A stretch of 16,197 nucleotides of DNA from Deltaproteobacteria bacterium (lineage in GTDB: Bacteria; Desulfobacterota; Binatia; DP-6). The position numbers were made by a program, and so were the translations under genes. The stretch is from NCBI GenBank assembly GCA_005879245.1, contig VBLA01000049.1, positions 1 through 16,197 on the forward strand, in the 5' to 3' direction. Under the pieces are notes generated by a model. The model made no database searches and had not been told where the DNA came from. It was given only the letters and a program-made list of their open reading frames with translations. Of this stretch, positions 1-7,266 are shown piece by piece; the stretch's first letter is position 1, and every line of letters begins with the position of its first letter.

Positions 1-76
1 CGGACTCAGTAGGCACCCAGCCCACGGGCATGGCGAATGCTTCCGTTGTAACGCGGGAAGCGACAGCCTCACGGAC

Positions 77-81
77 GGGAG
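77..81 (+). promoter_or_regulatory. Shine-Dalgarno deciding the start at 87
   Basis: GGGAG lies five bases before ATG 87. The earlier in-frame ATG at 30 has no comparable site, and the residues between the two starts look unstructured. This favours 87 as the start of the first gene. Confidence 0.55.
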
Positions 82-86
82 CGACC

Positions 87-383
87 ATGTACCATCCTGG
101 CGACTACGCGTACCTCGAAGACTTGCCGCGGCGTTTTGTCTGCCGCGTCGTGGAGGCCGACAGCTTCGGGGCCGACGCCAGCATGGGGCAGCTCCTGAAG
201 CTCGCTCCTCTCGGAGGCCCCTGGCCGCCGGGGACCATGCTCGTCCGCCTGAGCAGTGCCGTGCGGCCGGCGGAGGATGTCCTGCACGCGGGGCGGGGTG
301 CCATGCGAGGGATGGGGGTGGCGACAGACCACGAGGAGCGCACCCCGTCCCGTGGGCAGAACCAGTCGCACGAGGCGCCATGA
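87..383 (+). CDS. Conserved hypothetical protein, 98 aa
   Basis: I do not recognise a named domain. Residues 1-60 look like a compact beta-rich domain: an N-terminal YHPGDYAYL, then PRRFVCRVVEAD, then QLLKLAPLGGPWPPGT and LVRLSSAVRPA. Short proteins with this PGDY...PRRF...LEGPWPPGT pattern recur, as I recall, as hypothetical genes in GC-rich uncultured bacteria. The last 38 residues are low-complexity and may not be folded. The stop codon overlaps the next start (ATGA at 380-383), so the two genes are probably translated together and may work together. An alternative start at 30 would add 19 residues. It is soluble, with no signal peptide or membrane segment visible. Function unknown. Confidence 0.6.
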   Translation: MYHPGDYAYLEDLPRRFVCRVVEADSFGADASMGQLLKLAPLGGPWPPGTMLVRLSSAVRPAEDVLHAGRGAMRGMGVATDHEERTPSRGQNQSHEAP

Positions 384-883
384 TCGAGCTCGACATCGAA
401 ACCGGATCCTCCGTCCGGACCCCCTCGTGCGGCTGTATCTCGCCGGAGGTGGTGCTCCCCGGCCAGTTCTACGCTAGCGTGCGCAATCGACGTGCCGGGG
501 AGCGCGAGCGTCTCCTCATGCTCGCGGTCCTCGAGGACGCCATCGTCTGCTACCAGCGCTATTCCCGCGCGCGCGGACCCGTTGCACGCCAGCTGTTCGA
601 GGAGGCGCAGGAGTGGCTCGAGTCGCGGGACCGCAGCGTGCTGTTCTCCTTCGAGAGCATCTGCGACACCCTCGAGATCAGCCCGGAGTTCGTGCGCCGA
701 CGCCTGCGCGAATGGGAGGAGCATCAGGGGCGGCTCCCGCGTTCCTCGCGCCGCGCGGTCGCCGAGCCGGGCCGCCGCACGGCCGACGGGCTCAGTGCAA
801 GGGGGCCGGTTCGGGCCCGGTCTCGTGCGTCATCGCCAGTCGGGCCACGAGCGGCCCCAGCATGTCGGGATCGATCGGCTTGA
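380..883 (+). CDS. Conserved hypothetical protein with HTH-like C-terminal segment, 167 aa
   Basis: The core (about residues 38-116) is helical: RERLLMLAVLEDAIVCYQRY, then ARQLFEEAQEWL, then FSFESICDTLEISPEFVRRR. The last piece reads like a helix-turn-helix (short helix, ISPEF turn, Arg-rich recognition helix). From memory, a family with this pattern is common in Rokubacteria-like and Binatota-like genomes without a known function; a role as a small DNA-binding regulator is an inference. The gene overlaps the preceding stop by four bases, indicating translational coupling. Residues after about 117 are Arg/Pro/Ser-rich, and the last 30 codons lie antisense to the 3' end of the histidine kinase gene, so the tail may be read-through after loss of the natural stop. 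Confidence 0.65.
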   Translation: MIELDIETGSSVRTPSCGCISPEVVLPGQFYASVRNRRAGERERLLMLAVLEDAIVCYQRYSRARGPVARQLFEEAQEWLESRDRSVLFSFESICDTLEISPEFVRRRLREWEEHQGRLPRSSRRAVAEPGRRTADGLSARGPVRARSRASSPVGPRAAPACRDRSA

Positions 884-2732
884 CGAGGTGCTGATCGAAG
901 CCCGCCGCGCGAGAGCGCTCCTTGTCCTCGTCGCGCCCGTAGCCGGTCAACGCCACGAGCGCAGGCGTCGTCGGTCCGAGCTCGCCGCGGATGCGCCGGG
1001 CGACGTCGTACCCGTCCATGCCCGGAAGGCCGATGTCGAGCAGCACGATGTCGAAGGTGCCCGTGTGGACGGCGGCCAGCGCTGCGACCCCGTCGTGCGT
1101 GATCTGCACCTCGTGGCCGAACAGCTCGAGGATCATGGCGAGGCTGTCCGCCACGTCGACGTTGTCCTCCACCACGAGGACGCGCGCGCGGCCGGCGACC
1201 ACGTCGGCCGTCGCGGAGACCTCCACCGCCGGCGGAGCGGCCGGTAGTGCCGGCAGGCGCACCATGAACTCCGCTCCCGTCCCCGGGCCCTCGCTGAAGG
1301 CCGCCACCCGGCCCCCGTGCAGCTCGACCAGCTTCTGGACGACGGTGAGCCCGACCCCGAGGCCACACTCGGCGCGATCGAGCGTCCCCTCGGCCTGCGC
1401 GAAGAGGTCGAAGACGCGCGGTAGCATGTCGAGCGCGATCCCTCTCCCGTCGTCGCGCACGCGGAGCACGACCTCCTCCCCCTGGTACTCACCGGTCACG
1501 GCGATGTGGCCGCCGGGGGCGGTGTACTTGGCGGCGTTCACGAGGAGGTTGTCGAGGACCTGCTCCAGCCGCGCCGGGTCGGCCTCGAGCTCGACTCCCC
1601 GGCTGGGAAGCGACACCGAGAGCGCGTGCCCGCGCTCGTCGAGCTGCGGACGGACCCGTTCGACCACGTGCTCGAGGACGGTGGCGAGCGACACACGCTC
1701 CTTCCGCAGCTGAATCCGCCCCTGCGAGATCCGCGTCACCTCGAGCAGATCCTCGACGATCCGTACGAGCTGATCCACCTGGCGCCAGGCGATCTCGAGG
1801 GCGCGCTCGCGGCGTGGCTCGTCGAGTCGGGCCGTGATCACCGCGTTGCGGACGGCGGCCAGGGGATTTCGCAGCTCATGGGTGAGCGTCGCCAGGAACT
1901 CGTCCTTGGCGCGGTTCGCCGACTCGGCCTCCGCACGCGCCCGCTCGGCGATGGCGAGAAGCCCCTGCCGGTCGGCCTCGGCCCGCTTCCGGTCGCTGAC
2001 GTCCTGGGCGAGATAGATGACTCCCGCCGGCTTCCCCCCGTCGCCGGGCAAGGGTGCGTAGGTGACGTCGGCGTAGATCGTCGTTCCATTCGGGAGCGGG
2101 ACGGCCAGCTCTCTCAGGACTGCAGGCTTCCCGGAATCATAGACGCGGTCGATCACCGGGCGGACGACGTGCGCCACCTCCGGCACCAGCTCGTCGATCG
2201 AGCGGCCGAGCAGCTTGGCCGCCGTCGTCCCGCTCAGCTCGACGGTACGGGGGTTCACCATGCGCGCCCGATGGTCCGGCCCCTCGAGCACCCCGATGCC
2301 GATCGGCGCGTTGGCGATGACGAGCTGGGCGAAGTCCCGCTCTCGCTCGGCCTCCGCCAGCGCGGCCTGCTCGCGCGCAACCGATGCGGCGCGATCCTGC
2401 TCCGCGCGGCGGCGGTCGGTGACGTCGTGAATCCCGACCTGCGCCATCGGCCGCCCGATCGCATGCTCGGCACCGTACCCGAAGAGCCGCTCCGCTGCCC
2501 AATTCCAGCTGACGACGGTCCCCTCGCGCGTGAACGAGATGGTCGCGTCTCCGGAGGGCTCGACCACGCGACGACGCCGACGGCCACGAGTCCAACGCCG
2601 AGCACCGCCACGCCGTCGCCCGGCCACCGCCCCCCGCGCTCCATCGGCGACGGGATGATGCGCGCGAACGATGCACGGCGTCAAGCGGGGACCGTCACGC
2701 CAAGCCGGCGACGCGTTGCTCGCCCGGCGCAC
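792..2732 (-). CDS. Hybrid sensor histidine kinase (PAS-PAS-HisKA-HATPase-REC)
   Basis: The domains are a first PAS (about 56-110), a second PAS/PAC (about 131-245), a coiled region, then HisKA with THELRNP and phospho-acceptor H285. HATPase_c follows, with NLLVNAAKY (N box, 395-403), DDGRGI (427-432) and GLGVGL (457-462). A C-terminal receiver carries VLLDIGLPG, with phospho-acceptor D566, and a conserved K in HLVKP. It is a typical cytoplasmic-output hybrid kinase; the signal and final target are unknown. The first PAS is badly shortened: AIGRPM is followed almost at once by GIHDVTDRRRAE, so some 50-60 residues are missing in frame. The first 55 residues are Arg-rich and unlike a protein, whereas a hydrophobic helix (VAVLGVGLVAVGVV) lies in another frame from ATG 2644. 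The true start is therefore uncertain. The GTG at 2732 overlaps the end of the glycosyltransferase gene, suggesting co-transcription with it. Confidence 0.8.
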   Translation of the reverse strand: MRRASNASPAWRDGPRLTPCIVRAHHPVADGARGAVAGRRRGGARRWTRGRRRRRVVEPSGDATISFTREGTVVSWNWAAERLFGYGAEHAIGRPMAQVGIHDVTDRRRAEQDRAASVAREQAALAEAERERDFAQLVIANAPIGIGVLEGPDHRARMVNPRTVELSGTTAAKLLGRSIDELVPEVAHVVRPVIDRVYDSGKPAVLRELAVPLPNGTTIYADVTYAPLPGDGGKPAGVIYLAQDVSDRKRAEADRQGLLAIAERARAEAESANRAKDEFLATLTHELRNPLAAVRNAVITARLDEPRRERALEIAWRQVDQLVRIVEDLLEVTRISQGRIQLRKERVSLATVLEHVVERVRPQLDERGHALSVSLPSRGVELEADPARLEQVLDNLLVNAAKYTAPGGHIAVTGEYQGEEVVLRVRDDGRGIALDMLPRVFDLFAQAEGTLDRAECGLGVGLTVVQKLVELHGGRVAAFSEGPGTGAEFMVRLPALPAAPPAVEVSATADVVAGRARVLVVEDNVDVADSLAMILELFGHEVQITHDGVAALAAVHTGTFDIVLLDIGLPGMDGYDVARRIRGELGPTTPALVALTGYGRDEDKERSRAAGFDQHLVKPIDPDMLGPLVARLAMTHETGPEPAPLH

Positions 2733-3792
2733 TCACCTGCTTCCGCTTCTCCGTGCGCGTCAGCAGCGCGGCCTCGTACACGCGCTCGTAGGCACTGACC
2801 ATCGAGCTGACGCTGAAACGCTCCTCGAACTCGCGCCGGCACGCCGCCCGGCTGAGCGACGCGACGCGGATCGTGGCGGCGGCCATCTGCTTCTCCGTCT
2901 CGCAGAGGAAGCCAGTTCGACCGTGGTGCACGATCTCCAGCACCGAGCCTCGCGGCCGCGCGATCACCGGGGTTCCACAGGCGAACGCCTCGACCAGTGC
3001 GAGGCCGAACGGCTCCGGCCAGTCGACCGGGAAGAGGAGCGCGAGCGCCTGTCCCAGGAGCTCGCCCTTCTGGCGATCGTCGACCTCGCCCAGGAACTCG
3101 ACGAGGGGATGATCGAGCAGCGGACGCACGACCGTCGCGAAGTATTCGACATCGGCCCGATCGACCTTCGCCGCGATCTTGAGGGGGATGCCGGCCTGCG
3201 CCGCGACGCGGATCGCCGCATCCGGCTGCTTCTCGGGCGAGATGCGGCCGAGGAAGACGAGGTAACGGCCGGGCGCCGGGTGGAAGCGATAGAGGTCCGG
3301 CGGCAGCCCGTGGTACACGGTGGCCGCCCAGCGGACGCCGGTGAGCGGGGCGCGCTGCGCGTCGCTCACCGAGACGAACCCGACGCCCGGGGCGGCACGG
3401 TACACGGGATGCACCTCGGGGAGATCGAGCCGCCCGTGGAGGGTCAGCAGGGTGGGCACCCGGCTGGCGCGGGCAAGCGGGAGGCCGAGGTAGTCGGTGT
3501 GGCAGTGGATCACGTCGAACTCGGCGGCGCGGTCGTAGACCTGGAGGAGCATGCCGAGGTGGAGGGCGATGGCATCGTATCCGAGCGGCTCGAGCCGGAG
3601 CCCCCGACGCGCACCCGGCATGAGCTCCGCACGGGTCAGGGAATCGCCGCTCGCGAAGAGGGTCACGTCGTGACCGCTCTCGACGAGCCCTTCGGTCAGG
3701 TAGGAGACCACGCGTTCCGTCCCCCCGTACCGCAGCGGCGGAACGCGTTCATAGAGCGGTGCAACCTGGGCGATGCGAAGAGGCCCCACCAT
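2695..3792 (-). CDS. Family 4 glycosyltransferase, 365 aa
   Basis: It transfers a sugar from an activated nucleotide donor to an unknown acceptor, probably in surface glycan or glycolipid synthesis, with a GT-B fold. The N-terminal domain starts with RIAQVAPLYERVPPLRYGG, then ERVVSYLTEGLVESGHDVTL, and contains HCHTDY. The C-terminal domain carries VFLGRISPEKQPD (donor-site entry), then FPVDWPEPFGLALVEAFACG, which includes the E-x7-E motif, then GRTGFLC. Length is normal and the protein looks intact. I chose ATG 3792 because a GGAGG lies just upstream; a TTG at 3810 would add six residues and destroy that site. The gene reads the same way as the NTF2-like gene before it and overlaps the kinase gene after it. 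Donor and acceptor specificity cannot be read from sequence. Confidence 0.9.
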   Translation of the reverse strand: MVGPLRIAQVAPLYERVPPLRYGGTERVVSYLTEGLVESGHDVTLFASGDSLTRAELMPGARRGLRLEPLGYDAIALHLGMLLQVYDRAAEFDVIHCHTDYLGLPLARASRVPTLLTLHGRLDLPEVHPVYRAAPGVGFVSVSDAQRAPLTGVRWAATVYHGLPPDLYRFHPAPGRYLVFLGRISPEKQPDAAIRVAAQAGIPLKIAAKVDRADVEYFATVVRPLLDHPLVEFLGEVDDRQKGELLGQALALLFPVDWPEPFGLALVEAFACGTPVIARPRGSVLEIVHHGRTGFLCETEKQMAAATIRVASLSRAACRREFEERFSVSSMVSAYERVYEAALLTRTEKRKQVSAPGEQRVAGLA

Positions 3793-3806
3793 ACACCTCC
3801 ATAGGG

Positions 3807-3835
3807 ACAATGAGGTGGCACCGGCGAGGCGTCAA
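3807..3835 (-). promoter_or_regulatory. Predicted sigma-70-type promoter of the glycosyltransferase gene
   Basis: On the minus strand TTGACG (3830-3835) is followed after 17 bases by CATTGT (3807-3812). Transcription would start near 3800, leaving a very short leader that holds the GGAGG ribosome site. The -35 match is good and the -10 match moderate. Confidence 0.4.
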
Positions 3836-3905
3836 TTACCCACTTTCTGCTGCCGCGCCCCCCTCCGCAGCGGCCCGGTGGAGCGAGGTGCGAATCGACT
3901 CCCGC

Positions 3906-4283
3906 TTAGAGCGTGAATACCGCCGGGTTCCAGTATTCTCGCCAGGTGTGGATAAGCCCGTCGTGGATCTCGGCGACGCTCATTCCCCACCATTCGCTGC
4001 GCCGGCCCCCATCGCGGCGCTCGATCGCGATCTTCCATTCGGCGAGCACGGTCGCGCCGTGGACGGCGATGTGCGCGAATTCGAAGGCGACGGGCCGAGA
4101 GAAAGCGAACGAGCGGCGCACGAGCTCACCGAACGCCGCGCGCCCACGGAGCGGCGATTCGTGGACCGGAGACTGGAAGGTCATGTCCTCGGCCCAGAGG
4201 GCAAGGTATGCGTCGACGTCCTCGCCCAGCCAGGCGTCGCGCCGCCGCGCGAACAGGGCGATTGCCTCCTCGTGGCTCGGCAT
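3906..4283 (-). CDS. SnoaL/NTF2-like protein, 125 aa
   Basis: This is a single cone-shaped alpha+beta (NTF2-like) domain. It opens with the helix EEAIALFARRRDAWLGEDVDAYLALWAEDMTF, then SPVHESPLRGRAAFGELV, and ends with strands around AEWKIAIE and EWWGMSVAEIHDGLIHTWREYWNP. The DxxxYLALWAEDMTF and the C-terminal RExWN are typical of the SnoaL-like branch, which includes polyketide cyclases, limonene-epoxide-hydrolase-like and many unassigned enzymes. Length is complete for a stand-alone domain. Family membership does not give the substrate. It diverges from the LigD-type gene with 57 bases between starts and lies 113 bases upstream of the glycosyltransferase. Confidence 0.85.
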   Translation of the reverse strand: MPSHEEAIALFARRRDAWLGEDVDAYLALWAEDMTFQSPVHESPLRGRAAFGELVRRSFAFSRPVAFEFAHIAVHGATVLAEWKIAIERRDGGRRSEWWGMSVAEIHDGLIHTWREYWNPAVFTL

Positions 4284-4291
4284 GCGGCGGG

Positions 4292-4297
4292 GCTAGC
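4292..4297 (-). promoter_or_regulatory. Predicted -10 element, NTF2-like gene (leaderless type)
   Basis: On the minus strand TGCTAGCCC precedes the ATG with TAG starting 12 bases before the start codon and no Shine-Dalgarno between. It closely resembles the element before the divergent LigD-type gene. No clear -35 is seen. Confidence 0.35.
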
Positions 4298-4326
4298 ACG
4301 GCGAGGCATCGACGGGAAGCGCGCGT

Positions 4327-4334
4327 GCTAGACT
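4327..4334 (+). promoter_or_regulatory. Predicted extended -10 element, LigD-type gene (leaderless type)
   Basis: TGCTAGACT contains an extended -10 (TGn followed by TAGACT, 4329-4334) ending six bases before ATG 4341. That geometry would put the transcription start on or beside the A of the ATG. No ribosome-binding site is present. Confidence 0.4.
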
Positions 4335-4340
4335 CGCCCC

Positions 4341-5369
4341 ATGGTCGAGCGCACCCGTCGCGACCCGCCGCGGGTCTCCACGGACCGCCATCCCGCCCTC
4401 CGGCGGCGAGCGAAGCGCGTCCGCCCGGCCCCCGACCTGCCAGCCGGCATCCGCGTCGTCCCCCGCGACCAGGAGGAGGCGATCGTCGACTTCGGGGATC
4501 GCCAGGTGAAGCTCACGAACCTCCGGAAGCCTTTCTGGCCAGCGCTCGGCATCACCAAGGGGGACCTCATCCAATACTACGTCGACGTGGCGACCGTTCT
4601 GCTGCCCCATCTCCGCGATCGGGCCATGGTCATGAAGCGCTACCCGGACGGCGCCGCGGGCCCGTTCTTCTTCATGAAGCGCGCACCTCAGCCCCGCCCG
4701 GACTGGATCGAAATCTGCGCCATCGAGCATGCGTCGGGCAACGTGATCGACTTCCCGATCATCCAGGACCTCCCCGCCCTCCTCTGGGTGATCAACCTGG
4801 GATGCATCGACCTGAACCAGTGGTATGCCCGCTGCGACGACGTCGATCGGCCCGACTACCTCCACTTCGACCTCGATCCGGGCGACGGCGTCGCCTTCGC
4901 GAAGGTGATCGAGTGCGCGCTCATCCTGCACGAGACGCTCGCGGGGCTGGACATGCCGGTCCACGCGAAGACGACCGGCTCGAAGGGAATGCATCTCTAC
5001 GTGCCGATCGTCCGCGGCCCGACGCAGAAGCAGGTCTGGCAAGTGGCCAAGACGGTCGCCCTGGAGGTCGCCCGTCGCCATCCGACCCTCATGACCGCCG
5101 AGTATCGCCTCGCGAAACGGCCGACGGGCCGCGTCCTCATCGACTACAACCAGAACGCCTGGGGCCGCACCCTCGCCTCGGTGTACTCGGTGCGTCCCCA
5201 TCCGCGCGCCTGCGTGTCGACGCCCGTCACCTGGCGCGAGGTCGCACGAGGCCTCGAGGTCGAGGACTTCCGCATCGACAACGTCCCCGCGCGCGTCCGC
5301 CGCCGCGGGGATCTGTGGGCGCCGCTGCTCGCCGCCGAGGGACGCATCGATCTCGCGCGTTTCTCCTGA
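4341..5369 (+). CDS. LigD-type polymerase domain protein (archaeo-eukaryotic primase family), 342 aa
   Basis: It matches the polymerase domain (PolDom) that in bacterial DNA ligase D adds nucleotides and ribonucleotides during non-homologous end joining. The visible order is VKLTNLRKPFWPALGITKGDLIQYY, then YPDGAAGPFFFMKRAP, then the catalytic motif HFDLDPGDG with D177 and D179, KTTGSKGMHLYVP with H218, and VLIDYNQN with the third acidic residue D268. It then ends in the usual RIDNVPAR segment. No ligase or phosphoesterase domain is fused and no ku gene is in the window, so its repair partner, if any, is elsewhere; stand-alone forms of this domain are known. It looks intact. Bases 4853-5041 recur inverted at 6424-6612. 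Confidence 0.9.
   Translation: MVERTRRDPPRVSTDRHPALRRRAKRVRPAPDLPAGIRVVPRDQEEAIVDFGDRQVKLTNLRKPFWPALGITKGDLIQYYVDVATVLLPHLRDRAMVMKRYPDGAAGPFFFMKRAPQPRPDWIEICAIEHASGNVIDFPIIQDLPALLWVINLGCIDLNQWYARCDDVDRPDYLHFDLDPGDGVAFAKVIECALILHETLAGLDMPVHAKTTGSKGMHLYVPIVRGPTQKQVWQVAKTVALEVARRHPTLMTAEYRLAKRPTGRVLIDYNQNAWGRTLASVYSVRPHPRACVSTPVTWREVARGLEVEDFRIDNVPARVRRRGDLWAPLLAAEGRIDLARFS
4853..5041 (+). repeat. Donor copy of a 189-bp inverted repeat (inside the LigD-type gene)
   Basis: This coding segment spans the DxD motif to just past the GSKGMH motif. It is repeated in reverse orientation at 6424-6612 with 187 of 189 bases identical and no indels. Confidence 0.95.
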
Positions 5370-5393
5370 CGCCCGCGACGAGCGTCGGTCAGC

Positions 5394-6161
5394 TCAAGCA
5401 CCCGAGAAGCTCATCTCGTTCACGAGCGCGTCCTTCAGCGGGAGGAAGGTACTCTCCTTCGCGGACTGCTTGCAGGCCCGCACGGCGAGCGGGCCGTTGA
5501 GGCAGATCGTATCGGCGAGCCGGCGCGCCTCGGGCAGGACCTCGGCGCGCGGCACGACGCGGTTGACGAGACCCATCTCGTAGGCGCGCTCGGCGCTGAT
5601 GCGGTCGGCGAGCAGCAACACCTCCATCGCGTTGCACCACGAGAGCTGGCGGACGCTGTGCACGGTCGAGCCGCCGCCGGGGAAGAGGCCGCGGCGCGGC
5701 TCGGCGAGCTGGAACCAGGCCGTGTCGGCGCACACGCGAAGGTCGGTGTTCCACATCATCTCGAGCCCGCCCGCGGCGCAGATGCCGTTGATCGCCGCGA
5801 CCACGGGCTTGTAGAGCTTGAACTCGGTGCCGTCGGGCAGCGTGGCACCGTCGCGCAGCACGGCGACCAGCGAGTGCGCCATCGTGTACCTGGATCCCTC
5901 CACCGTTTCGCGGGACTCCCCCGCCCCCAGGCGGTCCGCACGTTCGGTGACGATCGGGATGAAGCGCTTCAGGTCGGCACCGACGCAGTACACGTCGCCG
6001 ACTCCGGTGAGAATCGCGACGTAGGCGCCGTCGTCGTCCCGGAAGCGCACCCAGCTATCGGCGAGCTGCCCGAAATGCTCGAGGTCGAGGGAGTTGCGCT
6101 GCTCGGGACAGTCGATCGTGATGGTGACGATGTGGCCGTCCTTCTCGTAGTGGATGGGCAC
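5394..6161 (-). CDS. Enoyl-CoA hydratase/isomerase (crotonase) family protein, 255 aa
   Basis: The crotonase fold binds an acyl-CoA and stabilises an enolate in two oxyanion-hole loops. The sequence shows the N-terminal strand ITIDCPEQRNSLD, the first oxyanion loop CVGADLKRF, and the second in INGICAAGGLEMMWNTDLRV. The usual catalytic region follows (FQLAEPRRGLFPGGGS), so the two classical Glu positions are not both present and hydratase activity is not assured. The C-terminal helices stop early: after AVRACKQSAKESTFLPLKDAL the protein ends at NEMSFSGA, where relatives normally run 25-30 residues on to a SEDAxEGxxAFxEKR tail. Start is GTG. It converges with the LigD-type gene, 24 bases apart. 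The substrate is unknown, but the surroundings suggest acyl-CoA catabolism. Confidence 0.85.
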   Translation of the reverse strand: MPIHYEKDGHIVTITIDCPEQRNSLDLEHFGQLADSWVRFRDDDGAYVAILTGVGDVYCVGADLKRFIPIVTERADRLGAGESRETVEGSRYTMAHSLVAVLRDGATLPDGTEFKLYKPVVAAINGICAAGGLEMMWNTDLRVCADTAWFQLAEPRRGLFPGGGSTVHSVRQLSWCNAMEVLLLADRISAERAYEMGLVNRVVPRAEVLPEARRLADTICLNGPLAVRACKQSAKESTFLPLKDALVNEMSFSGA

Positions 6162-6249
6162 GATGACGCCGGTTTACACTGGAGGGCGCCGAGAGCGCCA
6201 GCCAACCCGCGGTCGCGGGACCCCGACCGGGATGCTAGCTTGGCCGCGG

Positions 6250-7199
6250 ATGGCACGGATCCGCGTCCTCTTCGAGAGCGGCGAGCCCGAGCGCGTGATC
6301 GAGTTCGACCCGCGCAAGGCGCCCTTTCAGCACGACGGGCGGCCGGGATCGATCCTCGACGTGCTCCTCGCCCACGGCGTGCCGCTCGAGCACGCCTGCG
6401 GGGGGAACTGCGCCTGCACCACCTGCCAGACCTGCTTCTGCGTGGGGCCGCGGACGATCGGCACGTAGAGATGCATTCCCTTCGAGCCGGTCGTCTTCGC
6501 GTGGACCGGCATGTCCAGCCCCGCGAGCGTCTCGTGCAGGATGAGCGCGCACTCGATCACCTTCGTGAAGGCGACGCCGTCGCCCGGATCGAGGTCGAAG
6601 TGGAGGTAGTCGTCTTCCGACCCGGCCAGTTCATCTCGTGCCTGCTGCCCGTCGGCGAGGAGCGGCTCATCCGCCCCTACTCGATCGCCTCCAGTCCCGA
6701 GGAGGGCGACTGCCTGGAGCTGGTGGTCGATCGGGTCCCTGGCGGACCGGGGTCGCACTACCTCTTCGGGCTCCAGATCGGCGCCACGCTCCGCTTCACG
6801 GGCCCGTGGGGTACCTTCACCCTCGACCGCGCACCGGCGGGCGAAGCCGTCTTCATCGCCGACGGCACGGGCATCGCGCCCATCCGCCCCATGCTCCGGC
6901 GCGCGCTCGCGAGCGCCCCGACACACCCCCTCCGCCTCCTCCACGCCGGAGACGGCCGCGCTCCGCCGCTCTACCACGAGGAGCTGCTCCAGCTGGCGCG
7001 CACGAACCCCGCCTTCACCCTCGACCACGTCGAGTCGCGCACCCTGCTCCGCGAGGTCTGCCGCCGCTGGATCGAATCCGACACCGACCGCACCCGCCAC
7101 TTCTTCATCTGCGGCGTGGGTCTCATCGTGCCGACGTTGCGGGACAGCTTGCGGCAGGCAGGCTACGCGAGGCGCGCCGTGCAGTACGAGAAGTGGTGA
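6250..7199 (+). pseudogene. Ferredoxin/ferredoxin-reductase fusion gene, interrupted
   Basis: The two ends of one electron-transfer protein are visible. From ATG 6250, residues 1-59 are a 2Fe-2S ferredoxin of the ISC/adrenodoxin type, ending in HACGGNCACTTC (ligands Cys50, Cys56, Cys59). From 6612, in another frame, an FNR-type reductase resumes with FRPGQFI, then RPYSIASSP for FAD, DGTGIAPIRPM for the nicotinamide, FFICGVGLIVP, and the C-terminal YEKW. Between them lies the 189-bp inverted LigD-type fragment. The ferredoxin frame stops at 6468; the fourth Fe-S cysteine and the start of the FAD domain, about 100 residues, are missing. A chimeric frame from ATG 6471 could still express the reductase half. 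The neighbouring P450 makes a redox-partner role plausible for the original protein. Confidence 0.8.
6424..6612 (-). repeat. Inverted 189-bp copy of the LigD-type coding segment
   Basis: The reverse complement equals 4853-5041 except at 6444 (synonymous Pro codon) and 6566 (Ala to Thr, giving AFTKV). The copy therefore comes from a slightly different allele. The borders share TGCCA on the ferredoxin side and GTCG on the reductase side with what must have been native sequence. No terminal inverted repeats, transposase or target duplication are seen. Confidence 0.9.
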
Positions 7200-7266
7200 G
7201 GGACCTGCGCGGGCCCGACGGCGTGTCTCCCTGGCGCTCACTTGTCCTCCGCTTGCATCCCGTGCG

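Noticed and set aside
3750..3775. A partial look-alike of the 37-bp repeat (GAGCGGTGCAACCTGGG)
   Set aside because: It is antisense to conserved glycosyltransferase codons and matches too poorly.
2671..3804. Plus-strand open frame opposite the glycosyltransferase
   Set aside because: No protein-like pattern; the opposite strand encodes a clear GT4 enzyme.
6424..6612. Insertion sequence or other mobile element
   Set aside because: No inverted ends, target duplication or transposase; the content is plain LigD-type coding sequence.
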